Source: Neocallimastix lanati (nom. inval.)
Taxonomy: Eukaryota > Neocallimastigomycota > Neocallimastigomycetes > Neocallimastigales > Neocallimastigaceae
Assembly: GCA_016946835.1 (NCBI GenBank)
Contig: JACVTC010000149.1
Location: 332,501 to 377,500 of the forward strand
Length of the DNA stretch: 45,000 nt
Direction of reading: 5' to 3'
Shown: in pieces, positions 14,084 to 27,131 of the stretch
Position numbering within the stretch: position 1 is the first letter of the stretch
How the letters are laid out: each line of letters starts with the position of its first letter
Program-made: the position numbers and the translations under genes
The notes under the pieces: generated by a model
What the model saw: only the letters and a program-made list of their open reading frames with translations
What the model was told of the DNA's origin: nothing
Database searches by the model: none

Positions 14084-15350
14084 ATGAAGTTTAAAACAAT
14101 CTTTAGAAGTTTATCAAATTTGCTATTTATTACACCATATTTAATTTCTGCTAAAACCGATGAGTGTTTCGAAATATATAATAAATTCGACAATGAAATT
14201 GAGGTTAAAAGAAATATTTATGAATGTACCGTTAACGAAAATGGAGAATTAAATAGTTTGTAAATATTTATTATTATATTATAATTATTATTTTATTTTT
14301 TTTTTTTATTATTTTTATTTTATATCTATTTTTTTTTTTTTTTTAATTTATTTTATTGAAAAATAAATGAATAAATAATAATAAAATCAAATTTCAATAA
14401 TAATAATAACAATAAATTTGTAAAAATTTAAAATCAAATTTTAATAATAATAATATAATAATAATAAATTAATTAAATTTATAAATTTCCAAATATTTAT
14501 ATTTAAATTTATTATTATTTTAAAGAAAATTTACTTATGATTCCTCGATTACTCTTGAAGATATAAAATCTATTTTTTCACACAGTTCTCTTCGTAAATT
14601 GTAAAATTTTAATAATTAATAATTATATTTTATAAAAATATATATATATAAATATAAATATAAATATATAATAGTATATATATTTATAATGCTTTCTTCT
14701 GATTTCGCTAATAATAATATATTTAAATACATATATATTATTTTTTTTTTATAGATACTATGATTTCAAGTAAGTTTACTAAAAAATAATAATAATAAAA
14801 GATTTATATATTCAAATAAATCTTAAAATGTATTATAATAATTACAATAATAATAATAATAATTAAAATAATGTAAATGTATATTATATATGTTACTATA
14901 TAAATATTAAAAAAAATAAAATAAAAAAAAAAAAAATTTAAAATTAAAAGTTATGAATGCTATACATGCGATACTGAAACTACCAATTTACTAAACTTTG
15001 AATTGCCAAGTGAAAACTTAACAAACTTAGAAGAACTGTAATTTAATAATGAAAATAATAATAAAATATATAATATATAGTTATAGTTATAAATATTTAA
15101 ATGAATAATTTTATATTATTTAAATATATATATCTATTATTTTTTATTTTTATTTTTATTTTTATTTATATATATTTTGTACTTATTTTGTATTTATTTA
15201 ATTTTTAATAATATATTTTATATAGAACATTAGCAATTGATGTATATAAATATTATTCTGCATTAGGTGGACCTGCAGTTGTGAGTATTACTAGAGGAAC
15301 TGTTTTAAAGAATGGATTTAAACCTTTAAAGAATTTAAAAAAATTGTAAA

Positions 15351-15384
<34 letters not shown>

Positions 15385-15427
15385 AACCATAATAATTATT
15401 ACACATAATAATAATATCTTATATAAT

Positions 15428-15465
<38 letters not shown>

Positions 15466-15598
15466 GAAAAATTAGAACTCTTTTCCGTATTAAAATTTCT
15501 CAAAATAATATTAATGAAATTTCTAATTTACCTAATATTGAAGAACTGTAAGTTATTAAATAAATAAATAAATAGTCAAACAAACCAATAATAATATA

Positions 15599-15640
<42 letters not shown>

Positions 15641-17321
15641 ATTAATTGTAATAAAATGATTAATATATATATTAATTCAATATATATTATATATATATAT
15701 ATATTAGTGAAATTAAAGAATGTGAAATTAAAAATGTCAATTTAAAATCTTTGAGTAATTTGAAATCATTGTAAGTTAAATTAATTAATCTTTTAATTTC
15801 AATAAATAGAATTTATTTATATATATTTGAAACTTCATATTTTCTTTTCAATTATAACACAAATAAATATAACTCATATGAATATGTTTCAATTCAATAT
15901 TTCATTATAGATCTTTCATTAAAACTAATTTATCCAGTGAAAATATTGATGACCTTTCAAATTTGAAAAATCTTAAAAAATTGTAAATACTAAATATTAT
16001 TAATAATAAAAGATTTTAAATGTTCTTTAATAATTATTATTATTAATTTTATTTTTAGATATTTCTAATGACAAAAAAAAAAAAAAATTTTTTTTTATAT
16101 TATATTTTTCTCTTTTATTCATTTATTCATTTCTTTTTAATTTATTTATTATTATTTTTTTTTTTCAAAAATTTATAGAAAAATATCAGATTGTCTTACT
16201 AATGAAATTATTAATGGCATTAGCAACTTAACCGATCTTGAAGAATTGTAAATAAATAAAAAAAAGAAATAAAAAAATAAAAAATAAAAAATAAAAAAAA
16301 TAAGATAAAATAATTATATTAGTAACAATAGAAATAAAATTATAATTTTATATACACACATACAATTAATTTTAAAAGTTAATAAATTATAAAATTTTTT
16401 ATTTATATGCATAATATTCATTCTTTAGAACTTTATGTCCAGAAAGTAGTGATGAAATTGAATTTAAACCTATACAAAAACTTACCAATCTCCGTCATTT
16501 GTAATTAATAATAAAAATAATCACATAGAAATATATATAATTAAAATAAAATAAATATCATTTATTTATTTAACTAATAAATAATATATATATATATATT
16601 TCTCATAATGAAGAGAATTAACTCCAGAAACCACTTTTAATTATAGTACACATAAGGAAGTAAATGGAAATTTCATTTTTGAAGAAGGGGCTCTCAAAAA
16701 CTTTAAAAACTTAAAAAATTTGTAAGTTATTTTTTTTTTTTTTTCCAAAAATATATTATAAATGTATTATAAATATAAATAAATAAATATATAATATATA
16801 TACAATATATATTTGATATATTTAAATTTCAATAATCAATTTTTAAATATCATGTCATTTTATTTATTAAAATTTTTATGTTATTATGTTTTTTATTTTA
16901 TTTTATTTTAACTAAAGAACAATTGGTGACATCGATTTAAATAAATCTTCTTTTAATGATATTGCCCAATTAACAGATCTTGAAGAATTGTAAGTATATT
17001 ATAAATTAAAAAAAAAAAAAAATTTATATTGTAAAAAGCAAACAAACAAACAAACAAACAAAAAATAATTTAAAAAGTTTTTTTTTTTTTTTTGATAATT
17101 GTAAAAAAATTAATATTTATTAACGCTTTTTTTTTTTTTTTTATAGATATTTTGATGATGCTAATATTAATAAAATTAATTTAGATTCCTATACAAATCT
17201 TGAAAATCTTTCTGTTTTGTAACATATCAATATATCAATATTATTATTATTATTATTTTATAATTATTTATTATTAATATTATATATATATTTAATTATT
17301 AATTTTTTTTTTTTTTAAAAT

Positions 17322-17370
<49 letters not shown>

Positions 17371-19679
17371 CTATTACTATAGATATATAAGAAAATCATT
17401 AACATCTTCTGGAGAAATTCCTAAATTTATTTTTAATTTAAAAAATTTAAAGAAATTGTTAGTAGTAATTTAAATAATCATAATAATAATTATTATTTGT
17501 ATATATGTATCGACTAAACTAACTGTAAATTTTTTATTTAAAAAAAAAAAAAAATTATTATATATAATTATATAAAAAAGATATTTACCTTATAATAAAC
17601 TTACTACTATTCCAGATGATTTAAAAAATTTAAAGGATCTTGAATTACTGTTAGTTTTTTTTTTTTTATTTATTATTTTTTATTTTATTCTATTTTTTTC
17701 TTCCATGTCTCTCAATATTATTATTATTATTATTATTATTATTTCTAATTTTTTATATGTAAATTAATATATAATTATATTTATAGTGATTTAAGTGAAA
17801 ATAAAATTGCTGAATTCCCAGCCGTCGTTACTCAATTAACAAATCTTAAACATCTGTAAGATTAAAGAATACCAAATAGAAATTTTTTTTTTTTTTTAAT
17901 TAATCTTATTTATTTATTATTTATTTTTTTCATATATATATTCAATTAATTAATTAATTAATTAATAAATTATTTATTTATTATTTTCATATTTAATATA
18001 TAAAAATGAAAATAAAAAAAAAAAAATTATATTTTTATAGTAACATGAATGAAAATGACATTCCTAATGCTCCAAAAGATCTTGAAAATCTTACCTCTCT
18101 TGAATATCTGTAATTATATTCTTTTTTTTTTTTTTTTTTTTTTTTTATTTAATAAAATAAAATAAATAAATAAATAAAAAGATTATAGTTAGATAAAAAA
18201 AATTTTTTTTATATATATTATTGACATTAACAATAAATTTATTTTATAATAAATATTATTAAAAAAAATTTTTTTTTTTTCTTTCAAACAATTAGTAATT
18301 TAGGTTTTAACAATGCAATTAAATTAGATTTGGATTTATCAAGCTTTAAGAATCTCAAACATTTGTAAATAATATATATATATATTTAAATACAACAACA
18401 AATAATTTTTTTTTTTTTTTTTTTTTCCTTTTGTTAAATATTTAATTATTTGTAATTAATATATATATATTAATATAAATTCAAAAAAAAAATTTTAATC
18501 TCTACCTATAGTGATTTAAGTGGATGTAATTATAATAGTTACATTCCTAAAGGATTGGAAGCTTGTGAAAACCTTGAATATATGTAATTTTTTTTTTTTT
18601 TTTTTTTATTTTATTATTTTTATATATTTTTTTTTTTTTTAAAAAAAAAATAAAATATATATATATTATTATAATTATAAAGTCTTAAATATATTTACCA
18701 TAAATATATTTACTATTTAAAAATAAATTTACTAAAATTAAATACCTTTTTTCTTTTTTCTCTTTCTTTTTATTTTTTTTTTTTTAAAAAAATTAAAAAA
18801 ATATATATATATATATATTTTTTTTTGCTATATAAATATTATAATAAACTTTATATAGTGATTTAAATAAAAATTCATTGAAAGGAGAAATTCCAGACGC
18901 TTTAAATTCTTTAAAAAATCTTACATATGTGTAAGTTTTCAATGAAAAAAAATATATATATATATAATTTACAATTATAAACTTTTTTTTTATTAATATT
19001 AATATTAATATTATTATTATTTTAAAATTTATATGTAAATATATAATATATAATATATATATAATTATTTATTTGTTTTATGCCATTTGAAAAAAAAAAA
19101 AAAAAAAAAAAAAAATTAAATTATAGTAATTTTTCATATAATAATAAATTAACTGGAAAAACCCTTACTAATGAAAGTTTAGAATTTTGTGGTTATATAA
19201 TTAAAAACTTTTGTATTTCAAAGGCCATGAGTTGTTTCTATAGATCCGTTGAAAGTTACTCCTTAAAAACTGAAAATTCTATTTATAGTAGAGTTATGAG
19301 ATTAAATAATACTTGTGCTACTTCAACCACTGTAAGTGAAAATGTTAGCTCTATCCTTACCGTCGCTACTTCGACAGAGACTGATCCTACTGAAAGTATA
19401 ATGACCACAGAAACTGTTTCTGTTCCTGATCCTGATTCTGAAACAGTAATAACCATTACTAAGACAAAAACTGTTCCTACTAACGAAGTTACTAAAACCG
19501 TACCTCCTCCAATTCCTCAAACGACTTCCTCAGTAGATGACAAAGAAGAAGACAGTTTGAGTGATGATGAAGAACAAGAAGATCAAGATGACGTTGTTGT
19601 TGAAGTAGATGATGATGATGAAGATGGTGCTGTAATTGATGAAGAAGACAGTGATAGTGATAGTGAAAGTGAAAATTGA
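14084..19679 (+). CDS. secreted leucine-rich-repeat protein with acidic tail, 21 exons
   Basis: Exons: 14084-14259, 14526-14600, 14755-14769, 14951-15037, 15226-15345, 15476-15547, 15708-15770, 15911-15982, 16179-16247, 16429-16500, 16614-16721, 16918-16989, 17147-17218, 17383-17457, 17581-17649, 17787-17855, 18041-18109, 18296-18364, 18512-18583, 18859-18930, 19127-19679. The 2121 nt give 706 aa. Residues 1 to about 22 form a signal peptide. A cap with Cys follows, then about 19 leucine-rich repeats (59-522), one per exon, for example LDLSENKIAEFP and LYLPYNKLTTIP. All 20 introns are phase 2 and nearly all split the same Leu codon (TT|A or CT|T). Exon 3 is only 15 nt. The last exon encodes a Cys-containing C-cap (GKTLTNESLEFC, 533-544), a Ser/Thr-rich stretch (586-658) and an Asp/Glu/Ser tail (660-706). 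There is no transmembrane helix or GPI signal at the end. It is a paralogue of the gene at 30388-36227 but lacks the CBM18 domains. LRRs bind proteins or glycans; the ligand is unknown. Confidence 0.87.
14755..14769 (+). other. 15-nt micro-exon of the LRR gene
   Basis: Preceded by a T-run and ATAG and followed by GTAAGT. It encodes Tyr-Tyr-Asp-Phe plus parts of a Leu and an Asn codon. Its 15 nt keep the phase-2 frame, so skipping it would remove five residues without a frameshift. It may be a repeat exon cut in two by a later intron: exons 3 and 4 together (102 nt) make one long repeat unit. Confidence 0.65.
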
Positions 19680-20130
19680 AAGATTTGAAAAATTTGAAGA
19701 AAAAAAAAATTAAGAAAAAAAAAAAAATAACTAAAATAAAAAAAAAAAAAAAAAAAAAAAAAATGATAATAGCAATAGAAACTAATATTTATATAAATGA
19801 TTAATTATATCATTATAATCATGCTATCATTATTTATTTATATATTTATTTATTTACTTTTTTTTTTTTTTAAAAAAAAAAAAAAATATAAATATACACA
19901 ATATATATAGTTATATATATTGTTATGATTTACTTTATTACTAATACTAATATTTTATATATATGTATTAAATATTTTTTATATATCAATCGCTTTGTAA
20001 TTATTAAGTAAATAAATAAATAAAAGAAATAAAATAAAATAAAATAAGAATAAAAAAAAAAAAAAAAGTAAAAGAAATATAAAAATTGTATATAAGTTTT
20101 ATAATTAATATATATTAAAAGCTTTTTGGT

Positions 20131-20155
20131 TCCCCCTCCTACTATTAAAAAAATC

Positions 20156-20198
<43 letters not shown>

Positions 20199-20484
20199 AA
20201 AAAATAGGAGTAAACTTTTTGTTTCAATCGGTAGTAGTAGTAGTAGTAGTAGTATATATATATAAAGCCAAATTTTTCTCTCTCTCCTTGGTAATCATTT
20301 TTTTTCTCTCTCTCTCTCACTCTCTCTAAAAAAAAAAAAAAAAAAATTATAAATAGGGTTGGTAGGTGACTTTAAGGAAAAAAAAATAAATAGGGTTGGT
20401 AGGTGACTTTAAAAGAAAAAAATAAATAGGGTTGGTAGGTGACTTTAAGAAAAAAAAAAAAAACTGGTTTAAAATCCCCCTCCT
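20131..20484. repeat. C/G-enriched island with three 36-37 bp repeats
   Basis: The core AAATAGGGTTGGTAGGTGAC recurs at 20351, 20388 and 20424, separated by A-runs. The island is bounded by two copies of TCCCCCTCCT (20131-20140 and 20475-20484). Between them lie an imperfect TAG trinucleotide run (about 20230-20253) and a CT-rich tract (about 20277-20329). The three cores appear identical while the A-run spacers differ. It is not a promoter of either neighbour, since both genes end here. An unannotated RNA or a remnant of another repeat is possible. Confidence 0.7.
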
Positions 20485-20729
20485 TTTTTTTTTTTTTATT
20501 TTTAATGAAAATTGAATTGATTAATACCCTTTTAAAAATCAACCACTTGTACCATTTGTATTGTATTGAACTAATTAACTTTATATATATATATGTATAT
20601 GTATATGTATGGATATGTATATATCCATCCTGAATGACAATAAATTAAAAAAAAAAAAATTTTGGATCAATGATTTGGATCATGATAGACAAACAATATA
20701 TATTTATCTTTTATTTTTTATTTTTTATT

Positions 20730-20767
<38 letters not shown>

Positions 20768-21397
20768 ATATTTTTTAATAATAATTTATAATGATTAATT
20801 AATAAAAATAAAAAAAAAAAATAAAAAATAAAAAAAAAAAAAAATGGGAATACAGATAAAAAAAAAAAAAATTAATAAAAATAAAAATTAATTTAATTCA
20901 TTTATTCACTTCCTTTTCCCTTTATTATTATTAAAAAAAAAAATTTACCACTAAAAAATAAAATACAAAAATGACAAACAAACAAGCAAAATACATATAT
21001 AGAAAATATAGAAAATTATATAAATAAATCCTTTATCCTTCTTATTTTGTTTGCTATTTTTACAAAGTTATTTATTTACTATATATATATTTATATATAT
21101 ATATTTTTTTATACATATATTTCATATATAGTTATTATATTATACATATATTACATATTTTACATATATAGTTATTAGCTTTTTGCTTTTTTTTTTTTTT
21201 TTTTTTTTTTTTTATGATTTAATTTCACCAAAATTAAAAAGAGTTTATAATTTTTTTTTTTTTTTTTTGTTTAATTTTTTTTTTCAACTTTTTTTTTTTT
21301 TTTTTTTTATTATTATATTTGTTAACTTTTTATGAATTAATTAATTATTTGGTTATTACTTAATAGAATAATAATAATAATTATAATAATAAATGAT

Positions 21398-21515
21398 CAT
21401 TAATTATTATCATTAATTATTATCATTAATTATTAGCATTAATTATTAACATTAATTATTAGCATTATTTATTAGCATTATTTATTAGCATTAATTATTA
21501 GCATAATAATTAATA
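21398..21515. repeat. ATTATTA(G/T)CATTA short tandem repeat
   Basis: About eight imperfect 13-15 bp units based on ATTATTAGCATTA or ATTATTATCATTA, just downstream of the stop codon of the CBM1 gene, so possibly in its 3' untranslated region. No terminator can be assigned. Confidence 0.7.
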
Positions 21516-21555
21516 ATTCATTATAGAGTATTCCATTTATTAATTATTTATTAAT

Positions 21556-22364
21556 TTATTTCATACAAAGAGAATAGTATTTATTTAATTTACGACAGGT
21601 TAATCCAGATTGACAACAGATTGGTCCTGTAAATCCTTTACCATCACATTGTTCCCATTTTTTAGCACATTTCTCCTTAACGACAGGTTCTGGGGTGGGC
21701 TGAGTTATCTTCGTTACTAGGGTGCTTTCCATCGTATTATTATTCACAACATTTTTTTTACTTTTTTTAGATTCTCCATGACTGATGGTGGTGGTACAGG
21801 TGGTGTAGGAACATTGACAGGTTTTACCATTGTCACACACAGCCATAGAATAGGTTGCCGTTACCATTCCACCATTTTTAGTACAATTTTCATGGTAGTT
21901 AGGTGGGAGAGAGTAGGTGGTACAGGGAGGAAGGGTAGGGGTAGCACTCTTATTTTTATTAACAATTTTAGGTGTAGATTTAACGACACTTCTCTTTTTA
22001 GCAATCTTTGTATCAATATTTTGAGTGGTCTTCACAGACGATTTTGGAATAACGTTAGTATTGGGAGTCACGGTAATAGCAAATGTATTATCATTAGGTT
22101 TTCCTTTCATACAGGTAAGGTAGGGACATTGACAAACTTTATCTTCATGACAAAGTGCCATAGAATGAGCTTCAATTACTTTTCCACCTTCCTTTGTACA
22201 ATTTTCTCTAAATTGTGGTGGAAGGGAACGAGTTTCACAACGTGGTAAGGAAGCCCTTTCTTTTGAGGCTATAGTTACTTTACTATCATTGCTGCTGTTA
22301 GGTATATCCGCTTTGACACAAAGAATTAAAGATAAAATAATTGATATTATAAAAATATTGAATT

Positions 22365-22368
<4 letters not shown>
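21556..22368 (-). CDS. secreted Cys-rich repeat protein with C-terminal CBM1
   Basis: A single-exon gene of 270 aa. Residues 1-20 form a signal peptide ending before DIPNSS. Two copies of a Cys-rich unit (41-86 and 146-191) share the pattern LPxCxTxSLPPxxxENCTK, then GGxV, SMAxC, CQC and TC, separated by a Lys/Thr/Pro-rich linker. After a second linker with Asn, Thr and Pro, residues 234-270 form a fungal CBM1: CAKKWEQCDGKGFTGP to the terminal YYSLCMK. W238, Y264 and Y265 have the spacing of the three aromatic residues of the cellulose-binding face of family CBM1, and an extra Cys pair seems added at the front. It probably binds cellulose or the fungal wall outside the cell. No catalytic domain or dockerin is seen. 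I do not recognise the 46-residue repeat. The ATG follows an A-rich leader on the minus strand (T-run at 22369-22395), and no upstream ATG is in frame. Confidence 0.88.
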
Positions 22369-22395
<27 letters not shown>

Positions 22396-24764
22396 ATTTT
22401 AACTTTTCTCTTATTTTTTTATTTTTATTTTTATTTTTTTTTATTCTTAAGAAAAAAAAAAAAGTTGTCTTTGGAAATTAAAAAAGAAAAATATATAATT
22501 ATATATATAAATATTATATTTATTACTTTTTTTTTTATTTTTTTTTTTTATCTTTACAATTATTATATAACTATTTTCTTATATATTTGTATTAATATAT
22601 AAAATATATAATGTATGTATGTTAATTGATCAAGATGGTTGAATTTTAAATTGAAATTGATTTTTACAATTGTTATAATGAAAATATATATATATATAGA
22701 ATTATAATTTTTTCCTTTGTATTAATTTGAGATTCTTAAAAATATAAATAAATATATTCGATAATTATGATATTGTTTAGAATCTTGAAAAAAAAAATTA
22801 ATATTTAAACATAAAAAAAAAAAATATCAATATTATAGTATTAAAGTACTATTTTAAAACAAAACAAAAAAAGTAAAAAAAAAAAAAAAAATATTATCTA
22901 ATTTTTTTTTATTAATATATAAACATTATATATATTTTAATATATATTATTAGTTCAATTAATTATTAAACAAAATAAAAAAAAAAAAAAAATAAAAAAA
23001 AAAAAAAGAAACAATATTTATATTTATATATAATATATATTAATTTAATAATTAATTCATTTATTCAATTATTAATTACTTAAAAAGAAATAAAAGAAAT
23101 AACTATTTAATAATAATTAATAACTATATAATAATAATAATAAATAAGAAAAAAAACTAATAATAAAATTAAAAATAGTTGATTAAAAACCTATTTAATA
23201 ATAATTAATAACTATGTACGTGATCACTATTTTAACAATAATTATAATTATTAATGAAAAAAAAAAAAAATTATTTTGATATTTATTAATTATTAATTAT
23301 ATAATTATTAAATATTTTATTATTTATTATTATATTTATTTTTTTATTATTTTTTATTATATATAATTTTTATTATTATATTTTATTATATATAATTTTT
23401 TTTATTATTTTTTATTATATATAATTTTTTTTTAATTATGATTTAATTAATTTTAAAATTTTAATTTTAATTTTTTTTAAATTTTAATATTTAAAGTTTT
23501 AAATTTAATGTATAACTATATATTACAATGTATTATCATCTATATATTTTATATATTACATTCTATACATTTTATACAATTTTATACAATTTATATTTAA
23601 TAAATTAATCCTTTTTATTTTATTTTATTTAATTTTATTTTAATGAAAATATAAACTTTTAAATATGACTTTTATGCTTTGCTTTATAAAATACTTTTTA
23701 TAATTATTTATAGATAATTTTTTTTAATATTTTTTACTTCTTAACAAATAATATCTTAACAATAATCTCAAATTTTAATATTTTTTTATTTTATTTTTTT
23801 TTTATCTTTTGACTTTTAACCTGCCGTTTAGTCATTAAAAATTTATATCAAAAATAAAAAAAATAATTTTTATACAAAATTTTAAAACTTTTATTAATAA
23901 TTAAAATTATTTCTTCAAATTTCTATAAAAGGAAAAAACTAATTAAAAAATTATTAATTTTTATTTTTTTTTTATTATTTTTTAAAATTTTTAAACTTTT
24001 TAATTATCAAAAAAAAAAAATAATTTAAATATTTAAATATTTTTTTTTATTTTTTATTTTTTTTTTAATTTTATTTTTTTTAATTTTTATTTTAAATTTT
24101 ATTTTATTTTTATTTTTTTATTATAGTTAAAATGAAAAGATGTAAAAAAAAAAAATAATAAAAATAATATGTAAAAAAATAAAAAATAATAAAAATACTT
24201 CATGATAAAAAAAAAGTTACAAAATATTTAAAATTACTAAATATTTAAAAATAATACTTTATCTTTGATTAGTATTTTTATATAGACTACTATTAAAAAA
24301 AATTTTTTTTTTTGAAAATAAATATATATATATAAACTTTTATTTATTTATTTGTTTTGTTCATTTATTTTTAAAAATTGTTACATGACTACAAAATTAT
24401 TTTTTACCTTTATGTGTGACGTAACATTTTCAATTTAAATTTTAACTATAATAATAATTAATGGTAAAATTATTATTTTTATTATTATTATTATTTTTTG
24501 TAAGTGTTTATGTAATTTTTTTTTTAAAAGTTATCTTTAATTAAATAGGTTTAAATAGTTTATTAAATAATTATAAAATTTACTAAAAAAAAATGAAATA
24601 CTGTATTTTTAATGGATTAACATCTATTGAAAAGTTTTTTTTTTTTTTTTACATCAAATATTTAATTACCATTCTGTACTTTTTTTTTGATTATCCGTGA
24701 ATTCATTGCCTAATTCCACTATTTATTGCTTTATTACTAATAGTTTATCATTCTTAAAGATAAT

Positions 24765-24970
24765 AATAAAAAAAATAATAATTAATACTAAAAAAAATAA
24801 ATAATAATAATAAAAATAATAATTAATACTAAAAAAATAAATAATAATAATAAAAATAATAATTAATACTAAAAAAAATAAATAATAATAATAAAAATAA
24901 TAATTAATACTAAAAAAAAATAAATAATAATAATAAAAATAATAATTAATACTAAAAATAATAATAATAA
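24765..24970. repeat. 41-bp minisatellite, about five copies
   Basis: The marker ATTAATACT recurs at 24781, 24822, 24862, 24903 and 24945, giving a period of 40-42 bp. Units differ mainly in the length of the A-run after the marker, as expected from replication slippage. Confidence 0.85.
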
Positions 24971-26309
24971 TAATAATAGTTTATAATTAATAGGTAATAA
25001 AGCTACTAATTATTAAATTTTGAATTAATATATTAATGTTAATTTTTCATTCTAATAATTATATTTCTTATAATTTCCTTTTCATTTTAATTTTTATTTT
25101 TTTTATTTTTTATTTTTTATTTTTTATTTTTTTTAAAAATTTAGTTCTTAAATTACTTAACAAATTTTATTTTTTATATTTATTAAAATAGCTTTGTTTT
25201 TTTTGTAATTTTAATTACTATTTTATTACTAAAATTAAATATAAAGTAGCTATAAAAAAATGAAGAAGAAGAAATAAATATTTAAAAACTTTCATTAAAA
25301 TTTCCTGTCTACTATTACAATTTATTTAATGATAGATTATAATGTAAATAAATTGAATTTATTAAAATATTTATTTATTTTTTATTAATTATAAATTTTT
25401 ATGTAATAGTATATAATACTATATTGTAAAGTTTCATTTAATTTAAGAAATATTATAACAATGTGGTAATAGATGTCGATAATTATCATTATTATAGTAA
25501 AATTTTCTATTCTTCTTTAATCTATATCATAAATAATAATACGAAGAAATATATATTATATATTAAATAAATAATATCACTTTTTTTGTTATTGGATCAT
25601 TATTATAATTTTCATTTTATATCGTAATTTATGTTACTTTCTTTATCTCACTTTTTTTTTTTTTTTTTTTTTTTTTAATTCTAATTTTTCTTGATTCAAG
25701 AATTCTAATAAAAATAAATAAAATAAAAAATAAAAAAAAATACTTTATTCATTATTTTCTATATCATACTGTAATGATTATTATGTTGATTTCCTTTTTT
25801 TTTTATTAAGATTTATTAATACTATTAATTAATATTTTCATTTGACGTTCAAACATAAATTCATTAATACCTTAATTTATTGCATTTAAAAAAAATTTTT
25901 TTTTTCTAAAAAAAAAAAAAAAGTGTAATATATGATATAAAATAAATATGATTTGACGAGCAGTAAATAAATAATATAGATGTATGATACCAATAATGGA
26001 AAATGGAGAACTTTAATTAATTCAAAAATAATAATAATAATAATTAAATAAATAGTACTAGAACAGTTTAGACAGAATCTCTTGCAAACACTTCTTGCAT
26101 TGTTCTTATTTATACTTTTTAATAACATACTTCACTACATATTTTTTTTGAAAAGATTAGGAGAACAGATTTATAGTTAACCTGTTTTTTATATATATAT
26201 ATATATTTTATTTTATTTTTATTTCATTAATAAGAAATAAATAAAATACTTTATTAAAAAATAAAATTAAAAGATATACCATTCTTTCATCATTAAACTC
26301 TTATCACTT

Positions 26310-26348
<39 letters not shown>

Positions 26349-26458
26349 GTTATTTATTGGAAACCTTTATATAATGAGTAACTAATACTAAATTTTTTTT
26401 TTTAAAAAAAAATTTCAATAGTAGTATTTAAAATCTTCAAAAAATTTTAAATATATTG

Positions 26459-26475
26459 ATTCCGAAATTCGGAAT
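26459..26475. repeat. 17-bp perfect palindrome
   Basis: ATTCCGAAATTCGGAAT is an 8-bp arm, one central base, and the exact reverse complement. It stands out because it has four C/G pairs in A/T sequence. It could be a protein-binding site or chance; no gene starts nearby. Confidence 0.5.
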
Positions 26476-26606
26476 ATGTTCTTATATTCAATGTATCAAT
26501 AATTTTTTTTTGTTTTGTTTTAATTTAATTTTATACAGACCATAACATTATATTTTAATTTTTATTAACAAAAAAGATATATTTTTAATAAAATTAAATT
26601 AGAATT

Positions 26607-27047
26607 AATAATTTAGGAAATAATATATTAACTATATATTTAAATGTTTTTTTTTTTTCTAATAATATCTATATTAATCAACAGAATTTGTTTATTATAA
26701 TTATATATTATATATACTTAATTATAATTAAATAAATTATATTTTTTAAATTCATTTTAATAATTAAATATGAAAATAATTATATATATTTGAAATGTAT
26801 AATAAAATAAGATTAATAATATGAAATAATAATTTAGGAAATAATATATTAACGATATATTTAAATATTCTTTTTTTTCTAATAATATCTATATAAATCA
26901 ACACAATTCATTTATTATAATTATATATTATATATACTTAATTATAATTAAATAAATTATATTTTTAAATTCATTTTAATAATTAAATATGAAAATAATT
27001 ATATATATTTGAAATGTATAATTAAATAAGATTAATAAATTACATTT
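26607..27047. repeat. 221-bp tandem duplication
   Basis: A unit beginning AATAATTTAGGAAATAAT at 26607 is repeated from 26828 with few substitutions and small indels. The unit is non-coding and nearly pure A/T. It is older than the right-hand duplication only if its divergence is judged on base changes, which should be counted by alignment. Confidence 0.85.
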
Positions 27048-27080
27048 GTTACTGTTATTAATATCAATTATATCTATATC

Positions 27081-27131
<51 letters not shown>

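Larger units (their letters stand above)
19680..21555. other. convergent 3'-3' intergenic region
   Basis: Lies between the 3' ends of the plus-strand LRR gene and the minus-strand CBM1 gene. Most of it is homopolymer and AT microsatellite. A distinctly C/G-enriched island at about 20120-20485 (described separately) is not explained by either gene. Small open frames at 20439-20633 and 20609-20791 run through poly(A) or poly(T) and look spurious. Confidence 0.6.

Noticed and set aside
20439-20791. Two overlapping short open frames
   Set aside because: Both depend on homopolymers and AT dinucleotides and lie between convergent gene ends.
21778-22248. 156-codon plus-strand open frame opposite the CBM1 gene
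   Set aside because: Antisense shadow; the minus strand has signal peptide, Cys repeats and CBM1.
25886-26128. 80-codon minus-strand open frame
   Set aside because: Only the first 25 or so residues are varied, the rest is Ile/Leu/Phe homopolymer; no splice partner found.
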